Assembly (NCBI RefSeq): GCF_010672525.1
Contig: NZ_JAAHGH010000024.1
Span: forward strand, 1 to 64,000
DNA length: 64,000 nt
Origin: Okeania sp. SIO2B3
GTDB taxonomy: Bacteria; Cyanobacteriota; Cyanobacteriia; Cyanobacteriales; Microcoleaceae
Direction: 5' to 3'
Position numbers and translations under genes: made by a program. Below the pieces are notes generated by a model. That model searched no databases and was not told where the DNA came from. It was given only the letters and a program-made list of their open reading frames with translations. Shown here in pieces: positions 37,048 to 46,917 of the stretch (the stretch's first letter is position 1; every line of letters starts with the position of its first letter).

Positions 37048-37787
37048 AGGTTAATAGCTATCTATATTATAACTAATACTATATACTATATTGATTAGCT
37101 ACTGCTCAATTAATTTGCTGGTTGAAATTCATCTCACCGCTAAATTAAAAATTATAGCTGCTCGAACTCTTTCAAGATTCTCTGATAGATTATACTTGAA
37201 TGCAACCTAATAATACCAAATTGATAAATGGTTGCTACAAATAGTAGAAGCAAGAAAGAAGGAAGAGGGAAGAAGGAAGAAGGGGTAAATATGGGAAAAA
37301 AGGGGGAAATGATAGAAATCACTATCTAAAATGAACTGAAGCAGTTATTTTAAGCATATCCGATCAATATCTATCTCTTTATAACATTCTTTTTTCAAAT
37401 TGGTATAACCTATCCAGTCAAAAGTTAAAAGTGCCGATCCCCTATTTCACGAGTAAAGGGATGCAGAGATTTTATCCCTAATTAACAGATCAAATCAACC
37501 AATAGAAAGGAAGAGCGGCAAGACAGTCAAAAGTAAGACTTAACTGATTAATTTAGATAGTTTTAATTAGGAAAATAATTAAGAAAAGTTGTTCTTGCTC
37601 TTGAAGCGATTGAGTAAAATTACTCTAATCATCGGGATAAAATTTTAGATCATTTAAATAATAATAGCTGTAAAACTTCAGATTTGTATTCAGTATAGTT
37701 GGAATCTAAAACCATTTTGTGCTAAGAAGTATATCCTGTCCCAATATTGAGTATTGAGATAAAGTATTTCATTCAGGAGTATGGCTT
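37048..37787. other. Intergenic upstream of spermidine synthase, with element F
   Basis: 37213-37405 is an element F copy (ATACCAAATTGATAAATGGT to TTTTTTCAAATTGGTAT) holding a GAAGGAAGA run. 37430-37787 has no repeat and could be a long leader of the next gene; nothing further is recognised. Confidence 0.55.
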
Positions 37788-38732
37788 ATGGCAGGTAGTG
37801 AAGTTGGTGCAGATTTATGGTTGAGTGAGTATATCACACCTTGGGATATTTATGTTCATGGTATTACCAAGGTACTTGCCTACAAAAAAACTGCCTATCA
37901 GGATATGTATATTATAGACACAGGTATTTATGGTAAAGCACTGGTTCTTGATGGTAAATGGCAATCTTCTACAGGAGACGAATTTTTGTACCATGAACCC
38001 CTGGTACATCCTGCCATGATTTTTCATGGATCTCCTAGTAAAGTTCTTGTTCTTGGTGGTGGTGAAGGAGCAACTATTCGAGAGGTCTTACGTTGGCAAA
38101 CAGTAGAACAAGTGGCCATGATTGACATTGATGAAGAAGTGGTTGAAGCTTGTCGTCAACATTTACCTGAGATGCACGCTAATGCTTTTGATGACCCTCG
38201 CCTCAAATTGGTCATTGGTGATGCTTTAGAATTTTTGGAGACTTCTGGTGAAATTTGGGATGTAGTTATTTCTGACCTTTCTGACCCTATTGAAGAGGGA
38301 CCTTCATTTCAGTTGTTTACAAAGGAATACTTTGAAAAGATTCTACAGGTGCTTACTCCTGGAGGGTTTTTTGTTGTGCAAGCTGGCCCTGTTTCCTCAG
38401 GAGAAATGAAGCTTCATACTCGAATTGTGAATACAATGAAAGAAGTTTTTCCTTATGTCCAATCTTATAGTAGTTATGTTCCTACTTATGGCCAACCTTG
38501 GGGTTTTGTACTTGGTTCAACAGAAATGATTAATAGTCGTCCTGACCCTGAAACAGTTAATCAACTTCTGAGAGAAAAAACTACTGGTGGGTTTCGGATG
38601 TTGGATGGGACTACCTTATTGGGGATATTACAAGTACCTAAACATTTGCGGGAAGCGATCGCTACTGAGACGGAGGTATATACTTTAGCAAAACCTCCAA
38701 AATTTTTCGGAAAAGGTTCTACTAAAAGTTGA
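37788..38732 (+). CDS. speE: Polyamine aminopropyltransferase (spermidine synthase family)
   Basis: Transfers the aminopropyl group of decarboxylated SAM to a polyamine, releasing methylthioadenosine. Length is 314 residues. N-terminal beta domain then KVLVLGGGEGATIREVLRW (SAM-type loop), MIDIDEEVVEACRQHLPEM, GDALEFLE and VISDLSDPIEEGPS with the catalytic-type Asp. The variant around the active site (SDPIEEGPSFQLFTKEYF) is of the kind found in thermospermine or longer-chain polyamine synthases as well as SpeE, so the product is uncertain. AGGAG lies nine bases before ATG 37788. Its by-product feeds the salvage pathway of MtnA (61282), though they are not linked. Confidence 0.88.
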   Translation: MAGSEVGADLWLSEYITPWDIYVHGITKVLAYKKTAYQDMYIIDTGIYGKALVLDGKWQSSTGDEFLYHEPLVHPAMIFHGSPSKVLVLGGGEGATIREVLRWQTVEQVAMIDIDEEVVEACRQHLPEMHANAFDDPRLKLVIGDALEFLETSGEIWDVVISDLSDPIEEGPSFQLFTKEYFEKILQVLTPGGFFVVQAGPVSSGEMKLHTRIVNTMKEVFPYVQSYSSYVPTYGQPWGFVLGSTEMINSRPDPETVNQLLREKTTGGFRMLDGTTLLGILQVPKHLREAIATETEVYTLAKPPKFFGKGSTKS

Positions 38733-38884
38733 AGCTATATGAAGAAGGAAGAAGGAAGAAGGAAGAAGGAAGAAGATTAACTATATAAAATTCCTTTGTT
38801 TCGGCTATTCTATAATTCCTGGCCTTTGTGGCAACTGCCACATATTGAAAGAACAATAGTTTAAAAATTACAAGAGTAACTAAA

Positions 38885-39052
38885 ATGACTATACTACGAA
38901 TTCTAGCTGCTATATTCTTACCACCTTTAGGTGTTTTCTTGACCGTTGGTCTAGGCGGTGCTTTTTGGATTAATCTTCTCTTAACTATTTTTGGTTTTTA
39001 TATTGGTGGTATTGTTCATGCTATTTGGGTTATTGCCAAGCATGATCAATAA
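38885..39052 (+). CDS. YqaE/Pmp3 family small membrane protein
   Basis: A 55-residue protein, too short for most gene finders: MTILRILAAIFLPPLGVFLT followed by a second hydrophobic helix LLLTIFGFYIGGIVHAIWV and KHDQ. The PPLGVFL motif, two helices and the HAIW ending are diagnostic of the UPF0057/Pmp3 family, proteolipids that affect membrane potential under salt or cold stress. It lies 152 bases after speE and 205 before the aminotransferase, all on the same strand, but a GAAGGAAGA run at 38741-38775 separates it from speE, so cotranscription is uncertain. Confidence 0.88.
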   Translation: MTILRILAAIFLPPLGVFLTVGLGGAFWINLLLTIFGFYIGGIVHAIWVIAKHDQ

Positions 39053-39257
39053 TTTTTAAGCCTAATAATTTAGGTGTAGAGTTAGGAGTAGGTTTTTTGA
39101 TTATTTCTGAAGTTAGAGCCAATCATAATATTAGCCTAAACCTATCTCTACTAAAATACGACTCATTTTTCTACTTTCAATTCTCTAATTACTGGCAATT
39201 CATAACTGATAAATGGTATTATAGAGAAACTACATTTACTAGACAAGCCAGGTAATA

Positions 39258-40325
39258 ATGACAACACTAAACCTTCAAATATCTATAGAAAAAACTAGCC
39301 ACTCTCGCATTAAAGAACAGGATATTAATAATAGTTCGTTTGGCAAAGTATTTAGCGATCATATGTTAGTTGTTGACTACAGAGATGGTAATTGGCAAGA
39401 GGTGAAAATAGTTCCTTATGGCAATATTTCAATGGCTCCTTCTCTGTCAGTTTTGCATTATGGTCAAGCGGTTTTTGAAGGTTTAAAAGCTTATAGAAGT
39501 CCAACTGGAAAACCTTTACTATTTCGCCCACAAGCTAATTATAAACGGATAAACGAATCAGCTTTTCGATTATGTATGCCACCTATTCCTGAAGATATTT
39601 TTCTGGATGGTTTGAAAGAATTAATTAGAGTAGATTCTGACTGGATTCCTACTCAGTCAGGTAGTGTATTATATATTCGACCTATTTATTTTGCTACAGA
39701 TGAATCTGTTGGTATTAAACCAGCAAATAGTTATAAATTTATTATTATTTCTTCCCCTGTAGGTGCTTATTATTCAGAACCAGTTAAGTTGATTGTTACA
39801 GACAAATATATACGAGCTGCTGAAGGTGGAACAGGTGCGGCTAAATGTGCTGGTAATTATGGTGGTAGTTTATTAGCAGATAAAGAGGCTAAACAACAGG
39901 GTTATGATAATGTTTTATGGTTGGATGGGAAGGAAAAAAAATATATTGAAGAATGTGGCACAATGAATGTGGCTTTTGTCATTAATGATGTTGTGATTAC
40001 TCCTAAATTGACTGGCACTATTTTAGCTGGAATTACTAGAGATAGTGCCTTAACTTTATTGAGAGATATGGGTGTTAAAGTTGAGGAAAGATTAATTTCT
40101 ATTGATGAAGTGGCAAAGGCTTATGAAGAGGGTAATCTTTCTGAAGCATTTGGTATGGGAACGGCTGCTACAATTGCTAATATTTCTACTATTAATTATC
40201 AAGGTAAAGATATGATTTTACCTCCTGTTTATGAACGAAAATATGCTCCTCAAGTGTTGCAAAAATTAGAAGATATTAAAACGGCTAAAGTGACTGATCC
40301 TTACGGTTGGGTTTATCCACTGTAA
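39258..40325 (+). CDS. ilvE: Branched-chain amino-acid aminotransferase
   Basis: A PLP enzyme of fold type IV, 355 residues, the length of the BCAT-II group. It interconverts Leu, Ile and Val with their oxo acids using 2-oxoglutarate. Blocks: LHYGQAVFEGLKAYRSPTG, the PLP lysine in GAAKCAGNYGGSLLAD, EECGTMNVAFV and TGTILAGITRDSALTLLRDMG, FGMGTAATIANISTI for phosphate binding. Start ATG 39258 follows AGGTAAT (weak site). No neighbour of branched-chain synthesis is present, which is usual in cyanobacteria. Confidence 0.94.
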   Translation: MTTLNLQISIEKTSHSRIKEQDINNSSFGKVFSDHMLVVDYRDGNWQEVKIVPYGNISMAPSLSVLHYGQAVFEGLKAYRSPTGKPLLFRPQANYKRINESAFRLCMPPIPEDIFLDGLKELIRVDSDWIPTQSGSVLYIRPIYFATDESVGIKPANSYKFIIISSPVGAYYSEPVKLIVTDKYIRAAEGGTGAAKCAGNYGGSLLADKEAKQQGYDNVLWLDGKEKKYIEECGTMNVAFVINDVVITPKLTGTILAGITRDSALTLLRDMGVKVEERLISIDEVAKAYEEGNLSEAFGMGTAATIANISTINYQGKDMILPPVYERKYAPQVLQKLEDIKTAKVTDPYGWVYPL

Positions 40326-40836
40326 ACTATAGGTTAATATAATTGGTCTTGGGATGAGATGAAAACTAAAAATTATTGGTTGATTCACTAAGTAGTCATG
40401 CAAAATTAATTACACATACTCTAAAGCGAAAAAGCTGATGCTGTAAAAATTACAGAGAATAAAATTAGGTAATTAATTTTGCTTAAGCACTTAATACAAA
40501 TCTTCTATCATCCCACAATTTTTGTATGTTAAATATAGCTAATATCATGTTTCTTTAAATACCCATAATAAAAATTTTAGGGAATGGGGAACAGGCAACA
40601 GGGAACAGGGAACAGGGAAAATGGAGAAATTTATCAGAGAAAAAATTTTTCTTATGGCTAATTAATGAGCCTTAATATAACTTTCTATTGTAGTTAGTAT
40701 CAAAAATATTCTGGAGATAATTGAAAGATAGATAAGCTAAATATAAATATGTATAACAATCTGATTTTCTACAAATAATTTAATACTTCTATAGATTAGG
40801 AATTTTTCCTCTAAAAAAAATCTGAATCTCCACTCA
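40326..40836. other. Intergenic after the aminotransferase
   Basis: AT-rich, without a gene. 40575-40620 has GGGAACA units. The rest shows no motif I recognise. Confidence 0.5.
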
Positions 40837-40995
40837 TATCATGTCCGGATAAGAGCGTGATAAAAAAACTTTCTCCTTCTTATCCTGTTCTTTTTCTTCC
40901 TCCTTCTTTCTTCCCTCCTGGGAGGAGTTAGGGGTGGGTTGACTCGTGAGGACTCCGTCGTTATTTATTTTATAACTGTTCAACCGGACATGATA
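40837..40995 (-). mobile_element. MITE-1, 159 bp, with TCA duplication
   Basis: TATCATGTCCGGATAAGAGC at one end and TATAACTGTTCAACCGGACATGATA at the other (12-base perfect inverted repeat). TCA is duplicated at 40834-40836 and 40996-40998. Because the target here is TCA and not TAA, the duplication is not a feature of the element itself but of the site (TNA). Confidence 0.9.
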
Positions 40996-40998
40996 TCA

Positions 40999-41795
40999 CT
41001 CATTAAAAAACTGTTTGTCAAATAAATGTTAAATCATGTATGGTGCGAATTGATTATGTAATGCACTATTCCACGGCACACGGTGCGTGACAGAAAAACC
41101 GACCATTATTCCAGAAATGGTCAGGGTATCGTCACACACCCTACTGGATTGTTTCACCTAAAATAGTGCATTAGCTTTTTTCGTCACCCCATCCCCCCAT
41201 CACCCCATCCCCCATTTTCTATTGCAACATTTTAGATGAAACAGTCCACTACTTAATTTCACTCTTCATTCTATCTCATAATTACTAATATGAAATAGGT
41301 TAATGTTTGCTATCAAAGATTGATGGGGAGATGGGGAGATGGGGATATGAGTAGATTCGTATATTTGCACAATTTTTTGTATTTCATATAATACCAATTT
41401 CAAAAAATAATGTTACGAATAGTAAGAGGAATAAAAAGACAAATGCAGGATATGTACTTTGACAAAAAAGATGATTTACGACCTAAAAAATCGTATTGAA
41501 ACCATTCCCGTGTGACTCGGTCCTCCTGACTTCCCCTCCCCTCCTGGGAGAGCTGTCAGCTTTCAGCTCTCAGCTCTAGGGTTTAAATGAATATAGACTG
41601 TTTCAGCTAGCTTTTAGACGTAAGTATAAATTCTGGTTCAATTAGTAAAGTTTTTATCTAAAACTAAAAGCAATAGCTGATGGCTGATAGCTGACGGCTG
41701 ATAGCTTACTTTAGGGGTGGGTTGACTCCTAAGAAACATCCTAGCTATTTGTAGCAAAAATTTATCAATTTGCTATAACTACTCTCAATTAACTC
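40999..41795. repeat. Intergenic with inverted repeat, element F and MITE-3 arm
   Basis: 41079-41145: GGTGCGTGAC...GTCACACACC and GACCATT...AATGGTC arms that could fold. 41391-41778 is bounded like element F (ATACCAATTTCAAAAAATAA to TTTATCAATTTGCTAT) but is longer because it carries a MITE-3-type block (AATAGCTGATGGCTGATAGC ... TAGCTTAC, 41566-41707). No gene. Confidence 0.55.
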
Positions 41796-42653
41796 ATGGT
41801 AAAACAAAAAAAAATTAAGTCAATATTATCTATATTTGAGGCTCCTATCGGATTATTCGCAGGGGCAACTTACCATTTTCGTGCTTTAATGATATTTGTC
41901 AAAAATCCAAAATTAATAGGTTATATAGTTGTTCCAATTTTGATTAATATCGTTGTAGGTATTCTTCTTTATATTAGTTTACTTCTACCAGGAATTGATT
42001 TAATTAATACTATTTTTAATAACTTATCTTTACGCTTTGATGCTTTGATTGCTCAATTACCAAAATGGTTAAACTTCTTAAGTTATATAGATAATGTTTT
42101 ATATAAACTTGTACAAGTAATTCTCTTACCAATATTATTGCTGATAATTGGATTTTTGTTAGTACAATTTGGAGCTATTCTAGGTTCACCTTTTTATGGT
42201 CAACTTTCTGAGCAATTAGAAAAAATTATAACTGGCACATTGCCTGAAGCTCCACCAAGCTTATTAGGCTCTCTCAGAGATATTTGGCGAGCCATACTTT
42301 TTGAGTTAAAAAAAATTGGATTACTCTTAGTAATAGGTTTGCCTATGTTGCTACTCAACTTTCTCCCTGGAGGCTCTTTAATCGTAACTATTGGTGGCAT
42401 AGTTCTAACAACTTCCATTGTTTGTCTTGACTTTTTTGATGGGTTTTTGGAGAGAAGAAAATTAAAATTTCGAGAGAAGTTAACAGTAGTGCGTCGTAGC
42501 TTACCAGCAAGTGCCACTTTTGGGTTAATTTGTCAAGCTTTAATTACCATTCCCATAGTTAACTTCTTAGGTATTCCACTATGTGTCGCGGCAGGGACTT
42601 TATTTTGTTGCGATCGCGTCTTACCAAACTTACTGCCAGATCATCAAGCTTAA
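41796..42653 (+). CDS. EI24-domain membrane protein
   Basis: A 285-residue integral membrane protein of the EI24/CysZ-like family. It begins with a polar stretch then GLFAGATYHFRALMIFVKNPKLIGYIVVPI, followed by about four to five hydrophobic segments: IVVGILLYISLLLPG, VILLPILLLIIGFLLVQFGA, LVIGLPMLLLNFLPGG and a C-terminal LICQALITIPIVNFLGIPLCVAAGTLFC. The LFCDR-like ending (CCDRVLPN) is typical. CysZ itself is a sulfate channel; whether this paralogue carries sulfate is not shown by the sequence. Single gene, convergent with frp. Confidence 0.85.
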   Translation: MVKQKKIKSILSIFEAPIGLFAGATYHFRALMIFVKNPKLIGYIVVPILINIVVGILLYISLLLPGIDLINTIFNNLSLRFDALIAQLPKWLNFLSYIDNVLYKLVQVILLPILLLIIGFLLVQFGAILGSPFYGQLSEQLEKIITGTLPEAPPSLLGSLRDIWRAILFELKKIGLLLVIGLPMLLLNFLPGGSLIVTIGGIVLTTSIVCLDFFDGFLERRKLKFREKLTVVRRSLPASATFGLICQALITIPIVNFLGIPLCVAAGTLFCCDRVLPNLLPDHQA

Positions 42654-42727
42654 ATAGTGCGGGCTTAGATAGAATCGAAGTTCATTTCACAACCCGCTCT
42701 TGACTTAGATTTATAGTTCAGATGATA

Positions 42728-43060
42728 TTAGATAATACGAGTCATGGCAGATACTTTTGTGAGCTTTTCTTTATCCAAGCCTTCTAGCTCATCTATCTTC
42801 AACCATCCCTCTTTTACTAAGCCAGCTAGAGCAAAAATCACAGTTGCATTTCTGGAGTCATACTTGCCATCTAGATCGTATCTTCTGGCACTGAGGAAAT
42901 CATGTAGATACCATAAATCATCAAATTCTTGAATTCCACTTGCTTGTTGGCGCACTGTTGTGACTAAAGCATTGATTTCTCGTTCCTTAGCTTTGGACAA
43001 AGCTGCTTGTGCAATCTTTTCTTCTGTTATAGACCACTGAGTATCAGTAAGTTGCATCAT
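42728..43060 (-). CDS. frp: Fluorescence recovery protein
   Basis: Accelerates return of the red, quenching OCP to its orange form and detaches it from the phycobilisome. A 110-residue helical protein with two adjacent Met codons at the start. The functional block EFDDLWYLHDFLSARRYDLD gives W50, H53, D54 and R60 at the same numbers as in the Synechocystis protein. KEGWLKIDELEGLDKEKLTKVSAM is the conserved C-terminal head. It lies downstream of ocp on the same strand, 223 bases away, with an intrinsic terminator between, so it most likely has its own promoter in 43061-43190. Confidence 0.96.
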   Translation of the reverse strand: MMQLTDTQWSITEEKIAQAALSKAKEREINALVTTVRQQASGIQEFDDLWYLHDFLSARRYDLDGKYDSRNATVIFALAGLVKEGWLKIDELEGLDKEKLTKVSAMTRII

Positions 43061-43193
43061 CTTTCTTATTTCTTAAAATCTATGGTGTGATTATGATTTT
43101 TTATGTAATTGCTAATCGTAGCATATATAACCTAATTCAGTAGCTAGGTAAAATAAAATTTATATTAATTTACTCATCTATATTCCTTGCCAT

Positions 43194-43228
43194 AACAAAA
43201 AAAAAGAGTGTTCTATCTAAAGACACTC
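43194..43228 (-). terminator. Intrinsic terminator between ocp and frp
   Basis: On the minus strand GAGTGT, an 11-base loop and ACACTC are followed by nine or more T. It sits 56 bases after the ocp stop. This would separate ocp from frp transcription. Confidence 0.85.
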
Positions 43229-43283
43229 ACTAAAATTTATTTTTGTATAGTTAAATATTTTTGGTAAAGTTACCTATTTCTTT

Positions 43284-44243
43284 CTACCTGGCCAAATTTA
43301 ACAACTCTTTAGCAGAGGCCAATAAGTCGATCGCCACAAAGAAAATTTTACCTTCAGCATTGAGCAAAAATCTCCAAGCAATATTCATACCTACACCAGC
43401 TCCAAACCAAGGAGTTTGGCATTTACCAGTAACCTTAATCTGAGTATAACCATCCTCAACAGGTTCAGAAATTCCTTGCTCTGGGATTAACTTCAGATTC
43501 TGACATTCTTCTTGAAAGAATCGCAAAATGGCATCTTTGCCCACAATTGGTCTACGGAAAGGAGGTTGTAGGCCGCCATCTGGAGTGAATAACTCAATCA
43601 GTGCATTAAAGTCATTGGCATTCAAGTTATTCATGTAATTCAAGATAGTAGGATTATCAACACCTTGAATCGTAACTTTACTTCGCTCTGCCATATTCTG
43701 TGGAGCAACAACAGGCTCAGAAACTCGGGTATAGTTGCCCAAATTTTTAACATCAAAACCCATATCAATCACAGAATTTCTCAAAACAGTGATTTGCTGA
43801 CCAGAATCTAATCCTTGAATAGTTCCCAAAACGGCTGAAGCATTAGCAGAAAGCTGATAACCCTCTGGTATAGGAGCAACAAGTCCCTGATTCATCCATT
43901 CTCCAAGTTGATACCAAAAGCCCAACTTAATGTTTGGAGTCCAAGTACCGTAGGTGCGACATATTGGTGTATCGGCGCGGTTAGCCAAGTCACACATTAC
44001 TTGGGTTTGCTCCTGAAAGTTCATTTGCTTAATTTCATTCATAGTTCTTTCTGCAAGCTGCATATTGGCAGCTCCTGGAGCAGCAATTGTGATTGTTTTG
44101 CCCATTTCTAAGTAAGCGAACCAAATGAGAGCTAGTTGGTCTTCTGCGCTTAGTTGAGTGAAGCGAGCGATGGTAGCTGGCACTGCATCAGCGGATAAGG
44201 TGCTGGGAAAGATATTACGAGCTGTATCAATTGAAAATGGCAT
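43284..44243 (-). CDS. ocp: Orange carotenoid protein
   Basis: Blue-light photoreceptor that binds a ketocarotenoid and quenches excess phycobilisome energy. From MPFSIDTARNIFP (44243) it is 319 residues; an 11-codon extension to 44276 is unlikely. The helical N-domain (~18-165) and the NTF2-like C-domain (~195-315) are both present. Counting from this start, Y44, W110 and R155 in the N-domain, Y203 and W290 for hydrogen bonds to the carotenoid keto group, and E246 as salt-bridge partner of R155 are all in place. An frp gene downstream marks it as the classical OCP1 type. Confidence 0.97.
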   Translation of the reverse strand: MPFSIDTARNIFPSTLSADAVPATIARFTQLSAEDQLALIWFAYLEMGKTITIAAPGAANMQLAERTMNEIKQMNFQEQTQVMCDLANRADTPICRTYGTWTPNIKLGFWYQLGEWMNQGLVAPIPEGYQLSANASAVLGTIQGLDSGQQITVLRNSVIDMGFDVKNLGNYTRVSEPVVAPQNMAERSKVTIQGVDNPTILNYMNNLNANDFNALIELFTPDGGLQPPFRRPIVGKDAILRFFQEECQNLKLIPEQGISEPVEDGYTQIKVTGKCQTPWFGAGVGMNIAWRFLLNAEGKIFFVAIDLLASAKELLNLAR

Positions 44244-44467
44244 AGGTTTATCTTGATAAAGGAATCCAAAATTCAAAATTCAGAAATACCCACACTTTTC
44301 ATTTCAATATGGGGTGGGTGGGGATTATCGGAAAATGATAAATACCCACACTTTTGATTTAAACTAGGGTAGGTGGAGATTATTAGGAAAAGCTTTCCTT
44401 GTTAACCACTATTTCATCGTAACATTACTTTACATTTTTCATACACATAGGAATATCTTAGAAAACT

Positions 44468-44926
44468 ATGCTCAATAGAATTGCTAATCAGATTAGAAAG
44501 TCCTTCCCTGCACCAGAAGTTAGCGCTCACTGCGATGGCCCTTGTGGTGTGTACGACCCTGCTTCTGCTCGTATTTACGCTGAAGCTGTATTGTCTATGA
44601 CTAAGAAAATCCTAGAGCTTGACCCAAAAGCTGGAGATCATAAGACTGCTAATACTCTTTCTCGTTATATTGCAATTAAGGAAGAGCAAGCTCAGAAGAC
44701 TAAGGAAGATTTACTCGTTCTTTGGACTGATTATTTTAAGCCTGTACATTTAGAAAAGTATCCAGACCTCCACGATACTTTCTGGAAGGCTGCCAAGTTA
44801 TGCTCTGCTTGTAAAGTAGAAGTTAGTTTGGAGCATGCTACTGAGTTACTAGCTGCTGTGGAGAAAATCCACGGTATGTTCTGGGCTACTAAGGAACGTG
44901 ATGTAGCTTGGGTAAAGGCTAGCTAA
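44468..44926 (+). CDS. sodN: Nickel superoxide dismutase
   Basis: Dismutates superoxide using Ni. A 152-residue precursor with a 20-residue propeptide (MLNRIANQIRKSFPAPEVSA) ending just before the nickel hook HCDGPCGVYDP, in which H21, C22 and C26 supply the ligands after cleavage. The rest is the four-helix bundle (YAEAVLSMTKKILELD, WTDYFKPVHLEKYPDL). AGGAAT precedes ATG by about ten bases. sodX follows 15 bases downstream, so the pair is an operon. NiSOD spares iron, which suits a marine cyanobacterium. Confidence 0.97.
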   Translation: MLNRIANQIRKSFPAPEVSAHCDGPCGVYDPASARIYAEAVLSMTKKILELDPKAGDHKTANTLSRYIAIKEEQAQKTKEDLLVLWTDYFKPVHLEKYPDLHDTFWKAAKLCSACKVEVSLEHATELLAAVEKIHGMFWATKERDVAWVKAS

Positions 44927-44941
44927 TTTTTTTCGTTTGAG

Positions 44942-45316
44942 GTGGTAGGTAAAAAGTTGATACAGGAAAGTAGTAATAAAGAGTTATTACTTTGGTTATT
45001 AAGGTTGCGTCAACGGTTTTGTGTCACTGGATTTTCTATGTTTCCTCTACTTAAGCCTGGGGAGGAAATTCTTGTGGATACAAGAGCCTACCGCCACTTT
45101 TTACCAGAAATTGGTGATCTGGTGGTGGCTGAACATCCCTATCGTCAAGATTTGAAAATAATTAAATGGGTTGCCTTTGTTGATGAAAAAGGTGACTGTT
45201 TTTTGATGGGAGAAAATAAGGAAGAAAGTAATGATAGTCGTTCTTTTGGTTGTGTGAGTTGGCAACAAATTATTGGTAGGGTTACTAGCAAGTTTCCTGT
45301 AATAATTAATAATTAG
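44942..45316 (+). CDS. sodX: Nickel-type superoxide dismutase maturation protease
   Basis: Signal-peptidase-like S26 enzyme that removes the NiSOD propeptide. A 124-residue protein from GTG 44942. The catalytic Ser is in TGFSMFPLLKPGEEIL and the Lys in LKIIKWVAFV; LMGENKEESNDSRSFG is the family box. The stop codon TAG (45314-45316) is the first part of a MITE-2 (TTAGGG...), and the last codons (IINN) come from an AATTATTAATAATT stretch, so the natural C-terminus has probably been replaced. Cotranscribed with sodN. Confidence 0.93.
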   Translation: MVGKKLIQESSNKELLLWLLRLRQRFCVTGFSMFPLLKPGEEILVDTRAYRHFLPEIGDLVVAEHPYRQDLKIIKWVAFVDEKGDCFLMGENKEESNDSRSFGCVSWQQIIGRVTSKFPVIINN

Positions 45317-45580
45317 GGTTTGCGTATGGAAAGTCTTTTTGCTCGGATAGGAGACAGGAGACAGGAGACAACCCACCCCTAACCCCTCCCAGGAGGGGAG
45401 AAATGGATCGGGAGCGAGGAGGTAGGAGCTGGCGTTTTGTCTCTCAATTTTTCTGCCATAATCATCCCAAAATACCTGGACTTTTGAGCTTTTTCCACCG
45501 AAAAGCTGCTACTTTTTTCAAGTCTAAAACGCTAAAACTAATATCAGTCAATACTTTTAGAATTAATCAGCAAGCCCTAA
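45313..45580 (+). mobile_element. MITE-2 copy fused to the sodX 3' end
   Basis: From TTAGGGTTTGCG to GCAAGCCCTAA, 268 bases. If the element is taken as TAGGG...CCCTA, ATTAATAAT is present on both sides, a possible 9-bp duplication, but the local sequence is low in complexity so the size is uncertain. The interior has GGAGACA units and a G-rich palindrome (45371-45400). Confidence 0.8.
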
Positions 45581-46440
45581 TTAATAATTAATTGTTCGGT
45601 AAATTTTAGGGAGTAGGAAATAGGGTGAAATAATTGGTGGTTTCTGTACGATAATTTATTTTATTTTTTATTGTTTGGAGATGTCTAATATCAAATCTGG
45701 TAGCATCGGTATATTTGGAAAGTTAATCTAGGAGTCAGGAGTTGTAGGGGCGAATGGCAATTCCCCTGTACAGGAGTCAGAAGGGAAGAGAATTTAGAAA
45801 GATTTCCTCTTTGATGAAGATGTAAAATTTTTTTATACCTAATTAAGCGGATTTGATACAATTTTTAGGGGTAAATACAGAAAGCAAAAACTTCTCTAAA
45901 GTTCATCAAACTTACTCATAACTATAGCTGTCAAACTAAAATGAGTAAGTTTATTCAGTTGTCTATCCATTGAGTCGTTATCAGGTGAAGTTAAACGGTG
46001 GATAAGAGAATTATTGTTCTTATTCTCGGTCTATTTCATTAATTATTTTTTTTGCTTACCATATATTTATAAGCAGGTCAAACTACTATGAGAGTAACTG
46101 ACAAAAATTAGTTCATCATCGTTGAATCAATGTTTGGCGATCGCTTACTTAAAGAACGAAATAATTAGGGTTTTGGGCTGAAAATTTCCATTGGGTAATA
46201 ATTACCCTTTGATTATAATTTCTTTATTTTATCACAAAAAGGCTGAAACTATTGAAACTCCGTGAGCTAATTTAGGCTTTTTTTGATGTTTTTTGTCAGA
46301 GATTGATGACAAAATTTAAAATTTTAAAAGTATAATCTGATATTGATAATTAAAACTTTTAACTTAAGCGATCGCTAAGGTCAAGGATGAGGATTTAATA
46401 AGATACAGAATTTAAAGGGCAAAGATTGAAAAATTTGAAA
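45581..46440. other. Intergenic, no gene recognised
   Basis: 45610-45700 holds an AATTGATAATTT-like repeat. 45747-45777 is a worn copy of the GTAGGGGCGAATGG palindrome, flanked by GTCAGGA units. 46180-46440 is AT-rich with one HIP1 site (46367). No credible open frame. Confidence 0.5.
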
Positions 46441-46594
46441 TGACTTTTTCAGTTGTGGGGTATTTTTTGTGTTGAATAAAAAGTCATACTTGGGGGGGGA
46501 CGAACCACCCCTAATGACTAAATCGTATCAGAAATTTTTTGCCGATGCAAGGGGAATATCCTTTTCTCGCCGATTTTTTTGGTAGCTTCACAGA

Positions 46595-46729
46595 ATGCAG
46601 ATTAGTCATCCGTATATCCGTGGCAATCCTTGTCTTGCCCTGACTTCTCTGAGAGTTGTTTGGGATTTAGGTAATGCAGAAGTTTTAAGGATTCTATGGA
46701 ATCAGGCGATCGCTACTGTTAAGGAATGA
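46595..46729 (+). CDS. Possible 44-residue peptide in tandem unit 1
   Basis: MQISHPYIRGNPCLALTSLR followed by VVWDLGNAEVLRILWNQAIA and TVKE. The same frame is kept in unit 2, while unit 3 is broken. There is no clear ribosome site before the ATG, so this is either a very small gene or the copied tail of a larger lost gene. I recognise no family. Confidence 0.3.
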   Translation: MQISHPYIRGNPCLALTSLRVVWDLGNAEVLRILWNQAIATVKE

Positions 46730-46917
46730 GGATAAAAAATACAGAGATTCAAGAGGGAAGATTTCAAACTCGGATATGACTCATTCAGTTGTGGATATTG
46801 TGTTGAATAAAAAAATCATACGCAGGGGCGAACAACCCCCAATGATTAAATTGTATCAGAAATTTTTTCTGCTGGCAAGGGGAATATCCTTGCGGATTTT
46901 TTAGGTAGCTTCACAGA

